DNA of 64,000 bases from Atrichornis clamosus (taxonomy: Eukaryota; Chordata; Aves; Passeriformes; Menuridae), in NCBI GenBank assembly GCA_013400975.1, contig WBMZ01000407.1:186001-250000 (forward strand). Reading direction: 5' to 3'. The notes under the pieces are model-generated. The model ran no database searches, was not told the DNA's origin, and saw only the letters and a list, made by a program, of their open reading frames with translations. The position numbers and the translations under genes are program-made. Below are positions 27,880 to 40,300 of this stretch, one piece after another; position 1 is the stretch's first letter; the number at the start of each line of letters is the position of its first letter.

Positions 27880-29565
27880 AAACAACAGTCCAAGGTGTGT
27901 GTTTATTGTACAAAGAAACATTTCATTGCCTAAAATTCTGTTTTTGAGAAGTCAGAGTTCATTGTAGAACATTTTGAGTCATGGTAACAGAAAATGAGAT
28001 TTCCCAGAAGAGCACTGTAACTCTAACATGGACACAACTGAATACATGCTTAAAATTCCCATCCTCCAGCCTCTGGGACCTGCATCCTGCAGAAAATACC
28101 TGTTCTTTTCAAGGCCATGTAGCTCAGAGAAGGCAAACGTGTTTTTCTAAAATACAGGCCTATCCTTTTTAAAAAAAAAGATTGAATCGAAGTGGAAGAC
28201 TATAATTTAGAAACAAAAGTCCCCACAGTTGCAGGTTGTGGAGAACTCATGCTGTATAAATTTTTTAGAACACAAATATTTTAGTGGCTGAGTTGATGGA
28301 TGAACTTGGCAGCCTGTCCTCAAACGATCTGGGATTTTCAGAAAAACAAAAAACAACACCCTTAATGCCAGGCTTTAACCTGTATTTAATAAAAGGTAGA
28401 GCTGTGTGCAATGTGCTTATTTTGCTTTTTTAGCTACGAGGCCTGTTGTTCCATTCAGCCATTAGCTCTTACCTCATTCTGTCAATATCCAGGACTGGAG
28501 ATACAATAAGCCACCCTGGCTGCCTTCAGGAGGATGCACACTAAGGAGAGAAAAACAGCTACAACTTAGCCATGACTGTCTTAACTCTTTCTTCTCTGAG
28601 TTGGCTGATTATGTTTATTCTCTCATTGGATCTAGAGCACCTAAAAACTAACTCAAACATGATCCAAACTCTCTCATGGGATTTCCTCATGGGAGAGCCC
28701 AGAGTACTGTGAGCACATATTCAGCGGCTAAGGAAGACATATGAGCTTGCATCTGGGGTGGATAAAAGGTCTGTAGGTTTTGTATACTTAAAATTCTCTA
28801 TGTGAAGTCAAAATAGATAATCCCAGACAAGCAGGCAGGAAGGGCAAGGGAATATGAATAGGCTGTGAAGAGATCATGGCCTCTGTTCTTCATAGAATCA
28901 TTTCCATTTCATTTTCTAAAGGCTCCAAAGAAGCAGGTCATCTGGCATCTGTGTTTGACAGAATACACAGAGCAGGGTTCTTCTGCCTCCACATCCAAGC
29001 CCTTGCCCACTATTTATTGTTTTCTATTAATGAGATTCCATAGGTCTGCTTATACGCAAATCATTAAAGGTCTGTCTAAAAATGTACAATGCTATTTAGG
29101 ATAAGATTATAATTACTGAACTTTGCAGGATCTTCTGCCATTTTCTATTGCCTTTAAGATTAGATGATGTAAGAGAAAAGTGCATGAAGCAATGCTTTAG
29201 TAAATATGCAGGAAATTTAAAATCAGGAAACTGGTCTTTGTGTATCCAGCTGTGCAATAGTTTACTGATTTTGTTTATTCCTTTCTTAAGTTGATCTGAG
29301 TCATGGACAGTTTCAATATAAAAATACACACATCAGTCTAGAAATCCACATGCTTTCTTTCCTTCACCAGTTGTAATATGTCAAATTTTTTGCAGTTGAT
29401 CAAGTAATGTAAGTTATATAGCTTTATTTACTGGAGAATATGGAAAGCTAGCTCTCCATGTCAGTACTCAAAAATAATTAAACAAAAAGTAGTTTGACAG
29501 GGGGCTGGGGTAAGAAGAAAGCAATTTAATTTCTCTCCAGCTCAGGTTTCATGCTCAGTTAATTA
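27880..29565. other. Noncoding stretch, nothing recognised
   Basis: The open frames are short, overlapping and without motifs. An A run of nine lies near 28172-28180. No repeat family or RNA gene is recognised. Confidence 0.65.
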
Positions 29566-30340
29566 CAGAATTGTGGAAGCACAGAATAATTGAGGTTGGA
29601 AAGGACCTCAGGAGATCTGTAGTCCAACCTTCTTTTCAAAACAGAGCCAACTGTGAAATCAGACCAAGTTGCTCAGGGCTTTATCCAGTCGGATCCTGAA
29701 AACCTCCAAGGATTGCAATTGCACAACCCTCTCTGTGCTGACCTCATGGGAAACAAGTTTCTCCTTCTATGCCATCAGATCTGCTCTCATTTCAGTTTAT
29801 ATCAGTTGTTGCTCATCCTCCCGGGATGCACCCCTATGGAGAGCCCGGTCTCTCTTCTGCGGAACCTCTTTTTTAGGCTTTGGGTTCTGGTGTCTTCTCC
29901 AGAGAAGAGCAAGCCCTGCTCCTCCAGCCCCAGAGCAAGGGCTTCAGCCCACAGGCATCTTGGTGGGCCTCTGCTGAACTTGTTCCAGATGTTCAATGTC
30001 TCTCTTGTGTTTGAAAGGGGCAAAACTCAAACAGACAAGGGCTGAGTAGAGAGGAGTAATTTCTTCACTACATCCCCTGGCCATGCTCCTGTTCATAGAG
30101 CCAAGGATGTTGCTGTCCTCCCTTGCTGCTAAGGCACACAGCTGGCTCAGAAACTTCCTCTCTCCCCAGTCAGGCAGCTTCCAGTCCTCTGTCATAGCAA
30201 GGGGTTGCAGGATTTTATATTTCTGCTTGCTGAATTTCTGCCTGCCCTCTTCTCTAGCCTGATTGGCAGCCCTGCCCTTGAACCTGTTGACTGATCCCCC
30301 AAGTCTGGTCCTCTCCATTTACAAAATATTGCCATGCATT
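29566..30340 (-). mobile_element. CR1 LINE fragment, longer 3' region, antisense
   Basis: On the plus strand the copy begins with the reverse-complement tip (gcacagaataattgaggttgg, shown as gcacagaataattg and aggttggaaaggacctcagg), then gtccaacc, then a 'tcctgaaaacctccaaggatt' type block. It continues about 750 bp into sequence that keeps CR1 3' region landmarks: ccccagagcaagggcttcag, a ggtgggcctctgctgaac block, agatgttcaatgtctctctt, and gaacctgttgactgatcc. It is more diverged than the copy at 11588 and belongs to another or older subfamily. Several open frames of up to 130 codons on both strands (29653-30045, 29944-30318) fall inside it and are by-products of the repeat. No reverse-transcriptase motif is visible. 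Confidence 0.88.
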
Positions 30341-33300
30341 TCTAGTAGAGCCATATCTGCTGTATTTATTATAGTAGAAATAAAACAACACAATTTAGAC
30401 TCAGTGTTTTGACAGTATAAATTTTTGTTTATATTGTAGTTGTAAAGATGTGGAACAGAAAGCTTAATAAAACTTAACTAAATCATACCAGACAGAGAAA
30501 ACACATAAAAAATATCTTTTGTGCCAAATACCTATTTTACTTGGGCTTGATTTTAATTCTTACATCATGCTGTCCCCATTCAATTACATTTGGGCCCTCT
30601 GTGTTGGACTTGCTGTTGGAAAAACATAGATATACTGCTGTGTGTTTCCTGAGTGTGTTAATACACCAGTACACTGGCAGTAAAATGTGTGATGATATCC
30701 ATTCCTAAAATGGATATGAAAACTCCAAAACCCAGTGGTTTGGTGCAGAGTCCCATGGGGCTGGAAAAGGAAGCCAAATCACAAGTCCCATTCCACTGCC
30801 CAGGCGTTAGATTAATCTTCTTTCTGGCAGCTATTTAATTCAGAATAGATTCAGATCAGAACTTTTGTTTGAACACAGTGGCCATTTAATCATGCCAAAA
30901 TGTTTCCACTGTTCCCATTTTTTCTTTCATTACATTGTGTGCTAAAGAAATTATAATCAGCAAAGCACTAGAATTATCACCTGGCTATCCTGAATCATAA
31001 TGAAGTACTGTGTGGCATTTTACCGTTCCAATTCCTGATTTGTGGTTAAATTTGATATGCAGCATACTGAATTCACATTATTGTGTAAATATTCTCATTA
31101 TAAGCTATAATTTGCTTTTGATCTGAAAAGGTCATAAACACGCCATCAGTTATTTCATAGTAGTATATAACGATGCATTGGGGTTTTTTTCTCCACTTAG
31201 AATGGGAGGTATCTGCAGGAACTGTATGGTAATGCCTGGCAAATGTTGACTTTTATCAATGGCTTGTGTTTGCTTCACGCCTTCAACTCCTACATATTAT
31301 AGCAGTGATTGCTGTTTCTGTTTTATTCTATGCTGGTTTAGTATTATGCTGGATATACTACTTTGCATAATGTTATCAAATTCCTACTATTAAGCCTTGG
31401 AAAATATTCAGCTCAGATTCCAAACTGTTCTGAAATAATGGTAAGTTTAAATCTAATTTGTAGTCAATCATTCAAGGTCCATAAATGATTGTCAACCATC
31501 AATTTCTTGTGTCTTTAATTCTGTTTTTAAAAACAAACATTTGAATTTTATCGGTTTTCTGTCCTATCCAAAGTCTTTCTTTTTCTTGCTTTACTATTCC
31601 TTCTGGTCCTGTCACAAATCTCTCCATGAAATCAAAGTAATGACTGTGGTATGGAAGTTTTTCTGAGAAAGCACCTTAGCATCTCATGAGACTGAGAGGA
31701 GGAATTTGTACTTGTACTGAGCCAGAAAGGAAAAGGTATAACAGGTGACTTCTTTTGCACATAAAATCTTGATGATAGGGGAGGTGCTGAATCAGCAAGA
31801 ACAGGAAATAACACTTTGTTATTTCAGTTCAAGCTATTGCAAATTATAGGTGACTACTGGTTGGAATTGTCCCAAATCTGAACGCGTGCTTTATAATAAA
31901 GTAGAAATGCAGTACAGGAAGAGTTGTTAAATGTAGAGGATCTTTGGGGCATGGCAGAGGCATGGATCCTGTGTTTGGATTGCATAGTTCACTTCAGTTT
32001 AATTAGCCACCAACATTGCTTTTCTATGCATGGAGATTAAACTGTAAGATTAAACAAAAATTAGCCACTGTCAAGGGCTGCCAAAACCTACCTACAATTC
32101 AGGGTTTGGCAATCCTGCCAAGCACTATGTTTTCCACTCTTTGAGCTCATGGAGAGGAAGGACGTGCACTGCGGGTTTATCTTTGTACTGTTATGGAGAT
32201 AGAAATGCCAGTGGCACAGAACTGGAGCCTGTGCAGCGGGTTCCTAATGGAAAGTGGGGAAGAGTTCAGAGATGATGCTTCCCAAGCTGTGAGGGGAACC
32301 TGAGCAATAAAAGATACCCCTGAGTCAAACTTCTCAATAAGGCCCTGCAAGTTGTTTTTTCATGGCTTTTTTGGGGGGTCTGCATGCTAGCTGACAACCT
32401 TTTCATTTTGGTTTTGTTGCTTGTACTTTGTCAGAGAAATTTGTGAGAAAATTCAGAATTATCAGTAATCCAGAATGAAGATGTTTGGTGATTAAATTCC
32501 AACTTTATTTTGTGACTTTGCTCTCTTGCTGGTAAAGAACATCTGTATTTAAGGAGTCTTACTGAAGACTGTCACGTAATATGGCTTTTATTAATTTCCA
32601 TGTAGGAACATTAATAAACCCAAGCCATAAATGAAGACCATAGTGATGTCTGAAGTCCCAAATTCAGTTGAATTGTCATGTTAGCTGAATACATGTGTGC
32701 TGTCTTACAAATCTTCTACTCAGATATTTCATTACATGCCCTTCAAAATGTGCAGGTGATGAGCAAGGATTTTAGTGTTATTTGAACTCTCTTCATATGC
32801 AGCAGCAAATGACTGATGCACTTTTTTCCTGCCGTTATATACACAAAAGAACAACACCAACACTTTCCTTTTTCAGAGTTTGTAGAAAAGCACTTTTTGT
32901 GGCTTAAAACAACTACTTTTATGCAAGTTTCCCCTACAGCCTCAAAATTTTGATGGAATGTTTGCGGATATGCTGTGGATTTAATCTTACCAACACTGAA
33001 TTTACTCCAGCCAAAGGTGTTTTAAAATCAAGAAAATCTAAGGATTTTCTAAGTTCTTCACTAACAGTTCCTTCATCAATTAAAAATAATATTCAAGATT
33101 TCCTTAATTGGGATTCTAAATGTTTTGGTGATAGGGGAGTGGGCATATTTGCTACAGAAGTTGTAGCTGAAATTCTGAGACTGTATTTGCTGTGTGTTGT
33201 CCAGGATTTTAGCAATAATGGAGATCAATCAGAGAAAGTGCAGATTTTTCTGGCAGACTTTTCTTGGCATAATTTTGTCTGGAAAATCTTCATATGGCTC

Positions 33301-36300
33301 ATAAAAATCCATTTATTTCAACTATTGCCTCATGTGATAGAAAAACCCCCATAAAATCCTTATCCTCAGATGTTCATTATATATCTGGGTAAGAAAGTCT
33401 TATAGTTCCCATGGCTGTTGTTCATTATTTCTACCTCAACACAGAAGTCAGTTAACAAAAAACAGTAACTTCTTTTCTTATTTTTTTTCCGAAAAAGAAA
33501 CAAATGATCTCCCTAATTTACATTTATATTTAAACCATGAGACATCTTGTCTTTTTTTTCTGAGGAGCAGGGAACAGATTTGTGTCCAGATAGATAGTTT
33601 ACCAGGATCTGCCTCTGAAGACCTATTAATTAAAATGTGGATATATGCCTTTCTGAGTCTGTTTAAATATGCCTTAAATATGTCTTAGCCTTAAGATTTG
33701 CACTTTTGCTTTTATACAAATAGCATGAAAAAATAATAAAAATAGTAATTTGCAAAACCATTTTTATGGTAGAGGAAATTATTTTTGTATAGCTAACAAC
33801 GAATGTAGAACCATCAATTTTTATAATTTTTGCCTGTGAATGCTTTTTAGCAATTTCATAACACTGAAGAGAAACATATTAGTAAAATGCATTGTTGGTG
33901 TTTTTTTTTCTATTTATTTTTAGTGGTGGATCTGGATGTAGACATCCTTAATATGTCAAGTTCTTTCTAAGACAGGTGCACGCTTTTGCCGAAAAGACAC
34001 AATGCTAAACACTGAGGAGCAGGATTGTGTCAAAATATCCCAAAGTCAGCAGGAAATTCTTTTCTAGTTAGAGGACCTGCACAAAGCTCAACATTTCAAT
34101 AGTGCCTCATTTAATTCAGGATACAAATGAGGATTAAATACTGCCTAGGACTACACATGGATCTTGCAGAGTCCAAGAAGAGGGAGAAGCAGCAAAAGAG
34201 GTTTTGTGTAAGCATAAAATTGAAGCTGGGAGTAAGTTCCCTAACATTCAGTATAAAAGAAAGTGGTAAAACTTGTTGAAAGAAGCCACCTTTCTGTATG
34301 TTTAAACATGCTGGTTAATATTCTGGCCTGACTGAAGACAGGAACATGCTACCACTGACATCAGTGGAGCCTGGATTTCACACTCTTGCTGAGGGAAGCC
34401 ATCGATCTTTGTTTCTGTCTTTCTTTAGAAGTCAGGCTCCAAGGAACTATTTGCTTTACATTTGACTTTGCCCACGGGGGATCTGCTTTTCCCTTCAGCA
34501 GGTGGAGATCAGTCCCCTCCTGGCAAGAAGCTGGGATCTTCCCCTGTGTGTCTGTGTGTGTAGTGTGGAGCTGCACCTGAGAAATGGTGATTTTTCCCTG
34601 CATCATTTGTAATTATCTCAAGAGAAGATTTTATAAGTGTGCTGTTTTTAGTTGGGGTTTTGTTAAGGATGTGGTGTTCTGAATCGATGTGTGTATTTTA
34701 ACATTAGTCACCACTCTGCAGATTGTTCTACCAAGCGACAGAGCCCAGCAGAAACCACTGGTGCTGGGAGGCTGTGGTGGTCACTCTTTATGCTCAAGCC
34801 ACAGAGCAAAGTGGTATGGGAACAAAACTTGTTAGTTTTTGGTTAATTAATTATATTAAAATTGAAAAAAAATTCACAGGAGTTAACGCCCTTAAAGTGT
34901 CAAAGGACTGTCAGTCTCTTTCAAGGCAATATTTACCCTATTATAAAAAAAAAAATCTGTCTTTTCAAACTTGCTTTTCCCTGACTTTTCTGCTTTCTTC
35001 TTGCTCTTTCTCTTTCCACCCCTTCCTGATCTTTCTACTTCAAAATGGCATTTTAATTTTTTTTTTTCAAATTCCTCATTTAACATTTTGGCTGTGCACG
35101 ATGTTGCCTTTCTGCTTAGGAAATACCAAGCAGTCAGTATTCCACAGCTGCAAAGTTACTACTGTCTTGAGGCTGACACAGAAACAGATACAGAGCTATA
35201 GTCTGTTTAAATGGAGATTAAAATTTTATGTAGCAATTAATGGTTAACTGGGGGTAAATGATCCAAAATTACCCAGCAGGGTCTTTGTTGAACAGAAACA
35301 CTGCTTAATGTGCCTTGTTTACTAACAATCTGATGATGAGTGAGAAGACATTTCTTCTTGTATTCTGTCAGATCTACATAGAGCCAGGTTGTGCTACTGT
35401 GGTAAAGCCCAATGGGGGCCTGATAAAGCTGTCCCAGTTGCAATAAGATGCAGCATTCAAAAAGGTCATCTCCCTGTCTTTCTGGACACTACATGGAATG
35501 TGTGGGAACCCAGACATTTGTTTTCCAGTTTGATCACTCAGGACTTTCCTGGCCACAGATGTAATTTTCATTCACGTTCTGAGCACCAAAAGCAATGTAG
35601 GTGCTGGTTAAAAGCTGGAGGGTTGGGAATGATACTCACAGTTTGGGGAAAGATTTTATTATTGGCCCTCCCTCCTTGCCTTTGGGTTTCAGGGTGAGTG
35701 GGAGAAGTCCAGAGCAATGCGTTCCCAGTATTACAGCAGTGAGAAGGAAAGAAAATATAGGAAAAGGACAAGGAAGGTGTGGCAGCAGGCTTTACCTGCT
35801 GGAGGTGAAAAGGAGGAGAGAAGGGGGACATCATGGAATGCTCTTTTAAGCAAACTCATGACTTGAGGTTATTGTAGTTATCTAACTATTCTACAGTTCA
35901 GACACCTTTTAAAGGACCTAATTCCCTATATAGCCCTTGGGTATAAATATTTGGAAGAGGTGAATATTGCCAGAAAGTGGTCCCGAGCCCCTAAGTCAAA
36001 TACTAACATTTAGAGATGGTGATGAGCTGGTTGCCCTTTATTATTTCCTCTAAATAAGAGGTATTTTCTTCCCTTCTTAAGCTTAAATACAGTCCTGTGA
36101 CTTTAGTACAGCTTATGAAATAGTAGAATTTTCCCCCAATACACACTTTCCACAGCAATCCTCCAAAGTTATACACAATAAAGGACTCCAAGCAAATAAG
36201 AGTAGGAGTTAAGTCATCTGCTATGCATTAAAAGTACAAATACTGAAAATTAAAATCCTATTTGCAGCATGCATCCCAAAAGGTTTAAAGATTGTTCTGT

Positions 36301-36487
36301 AGGGAAGAGTGGGAAGGCAAATGTCTATCAATGCATTTTATATACACTACCTGTGACAAATGTTTCACAGACTTGAGGAATGGAAGGGAGAGGAATCCTG
36401 GGGAGTGAAGCAAATTGCTGCTTGGTTTTCAATACATGTAGATCTACTTAAAAAATAAAATGGGGAGTATACAGTAAGCACTTTAGC
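30341..36487. other. Noncoding stretch with two long but unconvincing open frames
   Basis: The two longest plus-strand frames outside repeats lie here: 134 codons at 32950-33354 and 174 codons at 34723-35247. Neither has a recognisable domain. The second is rich in Phe, Leu and Ser because it crosses T- and pyrimidine-rich DNA. Neither is accepted as a gene. Positions 30940-31240 have a mixed AT-rich composition and could be conserved noncoding sequence. No repeats are recognised. Confidence 0.6.
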
Positions 36488-36871
36488 TTACATCATAGTA
36501 ACTACCAGAAATTTTCTGTAAAAATTAGGTTCATAATGTGCACAAGAATCCTGAAAATCCTGGTAAAAAAATTGCAAATAGCCACTGATACAAAATCCAA
36601 GCGTGGGCAGATTACACTGCAAGGCGACGAGCCATTTTGCATTTGCTGGCAGGAGCTGGCATCTGTTTTTAGATGTAACATCCTCAGTGTAGCTGAAGAG
36701 CCTCTCAGAAAGAACGTTGCTGGGAAGAGCTCCAAGCGAAGACAAAGCCAGGTTTGCAAGATGTGGAAGTGAGCTGGTGTTAGACTTCCACCACTCAGCA
36801 AGACCTACTATGTGTGTAGTGAGCTCAGCGAGGTACTGAACTAGTTCAGATTTGGCAGAAACAAGAGTCAC
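36488..36871 (-). pseudogene. hAT transposase C-terminal dimerisation domain, remnant
   Basis: hAT transposases cut and paste DNA and dimerise through a C-terminal domain. This 127-codon minus-strand frame carries the hallmarks in the right order and spacing. A leader SELVQYLAE (residues 8-16) is followed by EWWKSN (26-31), PHLANLA (36-42) and P50-S51 leading to SERLFS (55-60). Then come an N-R and L pair (69-73) and the closing Asn-Leu (87-88). The family pattern is roughly 'WW..N...FP.LA.LA...L..P.SS..SER.FS......NR..L...N...L..L..NL'. The frame has no ATG at its start: it opens with GTG only because a TGA lies upstream at 36887-36889, so the start is not a real one. The domain is the end of a larger, broken transposase reading from higher coordinates. 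Whether it came from a Charlie-like, Tip100-like or ZBED-type lineage is not resolved. Confidence 0.82.
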
Positions 36872-37330
36872 TTGAGTTTGAGGTTGTCATGATCTTTTCC
36901 AAATAGCTCATTACATTTGCAACTTCCAGGTGGGCTGGATGATAATCTCTGGTCTTTATTATTGCTTCTTGGATGACTGGGATTTTCCCCTGATGTTCCT
37001 CATCTTGACTGTGTGTGACAGTTCTGGCATTATCTTGGGGAAATCGAGAACTGGCAGAGAAGTGCCTGAGCTAAAGAATCAGAACTGATTCTACACGGTG
37101 CCTTTACTGACACCACACTGTTAAACTGCTCAGAAAGACAAGATAACACTTCCATTTTTTTTGGCCTCGTTGCCTTGATCCAGTACTCACATGCTGAGGT
37201 GGGACTGTCAGAGCCCTGACAGCTGGCATGAAGACACACATACACACATCTCTAGAGCTTATTTTTCAAACTAACTCCTCAAAGGGCTTGAGGATGTGAA
37301 TGACAGTGTCTGCCAGGCTCCACTGTACCT
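36488..37330 (-). mobile_element. Decayed hAT-family DNA transposon (transposase body)
   Basis: Upstream of the dimerisation domain the minus strand stays protein-like in alternating frames. About 37040 to 36870 one frame reads through HPAHLEVANVMSYLEKIM before shifting into the C-terminal frame. Another frame (37245 down to 37030) includes SEQFNSVVS. At about 37325-37270 the phrase WSLADTVIHILKPFEEL is followed at once by a TGA (37266-37268). 'W.LA....ILKPFEE' is a known conserved block of the hAT catalytic region, and the roughly 500 nt from it to EWWKSN is the usual spacing. At least two frame changes and two in-frame stops make it non-functional. A possible further trace near 37755-37795 resembles the 'C.AHTLQLA' block. 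Terminal inverted repeats, target duplications and a BED zinc finger were not found. Confidence 0.75.
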
Positions 37331-40300
37331 GAGTCAGCACCAGCTGTCTCCAGCCAGAAAGCTATCCACAATTGTTTATTCTTCTACAGGCTTCTGTATA
37401 TGCAGTGTGTAGCCCACCTTGTGCCTGTGCCCTGGGAGAGCTTGCTCATGAAAAGGCATTTTGGAATAAAGTGAGTAGTGTATTTATAGTTGCTGAGTAT
37501 TCAACTGGTAATAAACCTGTCTTAATCCTTGAGAGATAAGATTACTTTCAGTAAGATGACTCTTTCCTACGATCTTGTTTAAATAATGCATCATTCATAT
37601 GGATGCAAAAGGTGTGTAGAAGCCACCTCTCTAACCACGTTGGAGTCAGAAGCCAGTTACAGCAACAGCAGAGCACAGGCAAGGTCCTCCACCACAGCCA
37701 TGTACAATTATCTCATCTGGTAAATGGTCATTGTTTTAACATGTCCAGGAAGTCATGGCCAACTGTGTGTCAGCTGCTGAAGGCCTGGCCACGCACAACC
37801 CAGGGCTTGAAATCTCTAGTGGGAGAGTGAAAAGAGAGAAGGAGCTTTGGCGTTAAAAGAGCACATACATATTAGGAACTATTTTCTGGTTTTAGCATGA
37901 CTGCTGTTCACAGGAAACTTTGTCTGGGATCATGGTACATGAAAGCATAAGAAGTTGGGGGAATATTTTCAATGGGAAGGGTGATACTGAAATTCTAGCA
38001 AGCACGTTACTGATCTGAAATACAAGTATTCTGCTGCAGGTATTCATGATTTCTCAGCTAGTGAATTTTTTCTTTGAGAGAGGACATTTCTGATGGTGCC
38101 CGTTGTATCTAACATCAATGGTCTTCCAGCTTTTGCAGAGCTCTCAATATGGTTGGCTTGAAACTCTGATTATTCTGTGATCTTAATCTTTGATAGTTCT
38201 AGAAGCTTCCACAGATGCAGTTTCCGTGTGTTTATTTTCCTGGCTGACACACACTACCAAAATACAACAATCCTTCCAGGAATGTTGGTCCTCTGGGTTT
38301 TTTCACAGCCTTTCCTTGCACAGTAAGGAGTTCCCCCCACTTTTTTTTTCCTCTTGGGCTTTATCTAGCAAGGTCCAAAGGGAGACATATCTCATGCAAA
38401 TAAGATTTTTGCCGTCACAGTAATTAATAAAGAGACTGTCACTAAGGCGATTGTTCAGTTGGTTCATTGAAGTGGTAGGGGGCTGAGACTCCTACACTTT
38501 CAAATTTCAGTATCCAAACAGTAAGAAACCAGTTTAGAATGACAGGCTTTATATAAAAAAACCCCAAATTGGGGTCAATCATCTTTCATGTCCCTGTGAG
38601 GCACAGGTACCTGTTCTTATAAAAATAACCTGTTGAAAGTATTATCACATTTATATCCTATAGAATGATGAAGGCAGTTTGTAATTGCTGTGTGGTGGGA
38701 CTCTACTGAAATAAACCCACTGTATCTTGTATCCCACTTACTTTTATTCTAAATGCATTTCCGAAGAGTACTTTTTAAAAAAAGTCACTTAAAAGCATTT
38801 GATCAATATTTCTTTGATTCTAACTGCCAGATAGTGATTTAGGTAGTTATTTTTATCTGAAACTCTTCAATCTGCCCATACAGCCTAGAAAAATGGTGTT
38901 TGTGATCAGGGAGTTTCACCTTGGAAAATTAAAAGGAGTCTACAACAATACTGGAAACACATTTGCTGAGCTGCAAGAATTCTTTCCTGGCTATAGACTG
39001 TCCATAAAAAAGTATCTAATTGTACTAGACACACTTTGGAAACTTTCCCAGAGGAGTAATAGATAAGTTAACGGAGCACTTTTTAATTTTGCAAAGTGCA
39101 CTCTTCCTTATAATTTACTTAATATAGAAATTTAATGTACTGCAGTTTACTGAACAAATTACATTTAAAGTATTTCAGACTTAGCTTGAAAGCTCTGCTT
39201 TGGTAGCCAGTTGGACTTTATTATTTGATTATCCAGATAAGGACAAGCAGTAACAAAGTTCTCTGTCTTAAGTGGTTCCAGGGATTATCTCTCAACTATT
39301 ACCACTGTTAAATGCAGAATTTAAATTCCCAGGAAAAAACACCACAAAACAAAACAAAAAGGTAATACAGTAGTCCTTTCCTGCCTCTGCACTAGTTAAT
39401 GCTTAGTTTTCATTTGACCTAAGTCCGAGAGGATTTTGTATTTGTTCCATAACAGCTTTCATAAATCAACTATAACTTCATGAAATAAATCCCTAAAGTT
39501 GTAGGAAAATACAAGAATGCTAGAAATTAGTATGGCCAGAATCAAATGTCCTCTTTGTGTGTACTGCAGCCCAGCTAACTGAGGTTCTTTTCCATTTATT
39601 TGCCTGAAATATCACAAAATGCATAATCCTGGATTAGAAGTAACAGCATATATTTTCATTAAGCCATTGTCACAGACACATGATTCATCATGAGTGATAC
39701 TTTTGTCCTGCCCTCCTGTAGGGCAATCATGTAATGTACCACAGCCCTCCCCCACAATTTGTTTTAAAAATTATGTGATGGTTTTGTTATCAGACAACAG
39801 GTCAAATGAGTGTTTGTACTTGGAATGACATAGACTGTGGCATAAATTATCCCAGACTTCAAAGCAGCTCATTAAAAAATTTCATCAGTTTCATGATGGA
39901 GCCGTACCCTTCCTTCATGTCAGGAACAGAATTGTGATCAAAAATCCTTTACATGGAGGTTTTTGCCCTAGGACTGGCAGATAGATCACTTGGAGGAGAG
40001 ACTTATTTAAACTTTAGGAGAAGAGAGCAGAATCCAGCATTGTTCTTGAAAAATCTTTGTGACTAAGGAGATGCACTGCTGTGTACTTCACTGTTTAAAG
40101 TTTCCTGTGAATGATTTCTCTATCACAAGGAGTTGTAGAGAAATGAAGAGAAGGAAGTATCCCTGAACCTTGTGGCGTGTTTTGCAGATAGGATTTTGAA
40201 GAACATCATGGCACATGGGAGAGGGCTGGATGGGGGAAGTATATGGCAGCAGACATTAACCAGGTCATCACATTAAGCATGGAACAATTCTCTAGCCAAA

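Noticed and set aside
29653..30318. Overlapping 130- and 124-codon frames on opposite strands
   Set aside because: Both lie inside the antisense CR1 copy and arise from its GC-richer, stop-poor sequence.
32950..33354. 134-codon plus-strand open frame
   Set aside because: The amino-acid mix looks more protein-like than most, but no family is recognisable and no exon boundary signals or paralogues are visible. It needs conservation evidence.
34723..35247. 174-codon plus-strand open frame, the longest in the window
   Set aside because: It crosses T- and pyrimidine-rich DNA, which gives a Phe/Leu/Ser-rich translation. It has no domain, no initiation context and no neighbouring gene. In AT-rich vertebrate DNA of this length such a frame can occur by chance.
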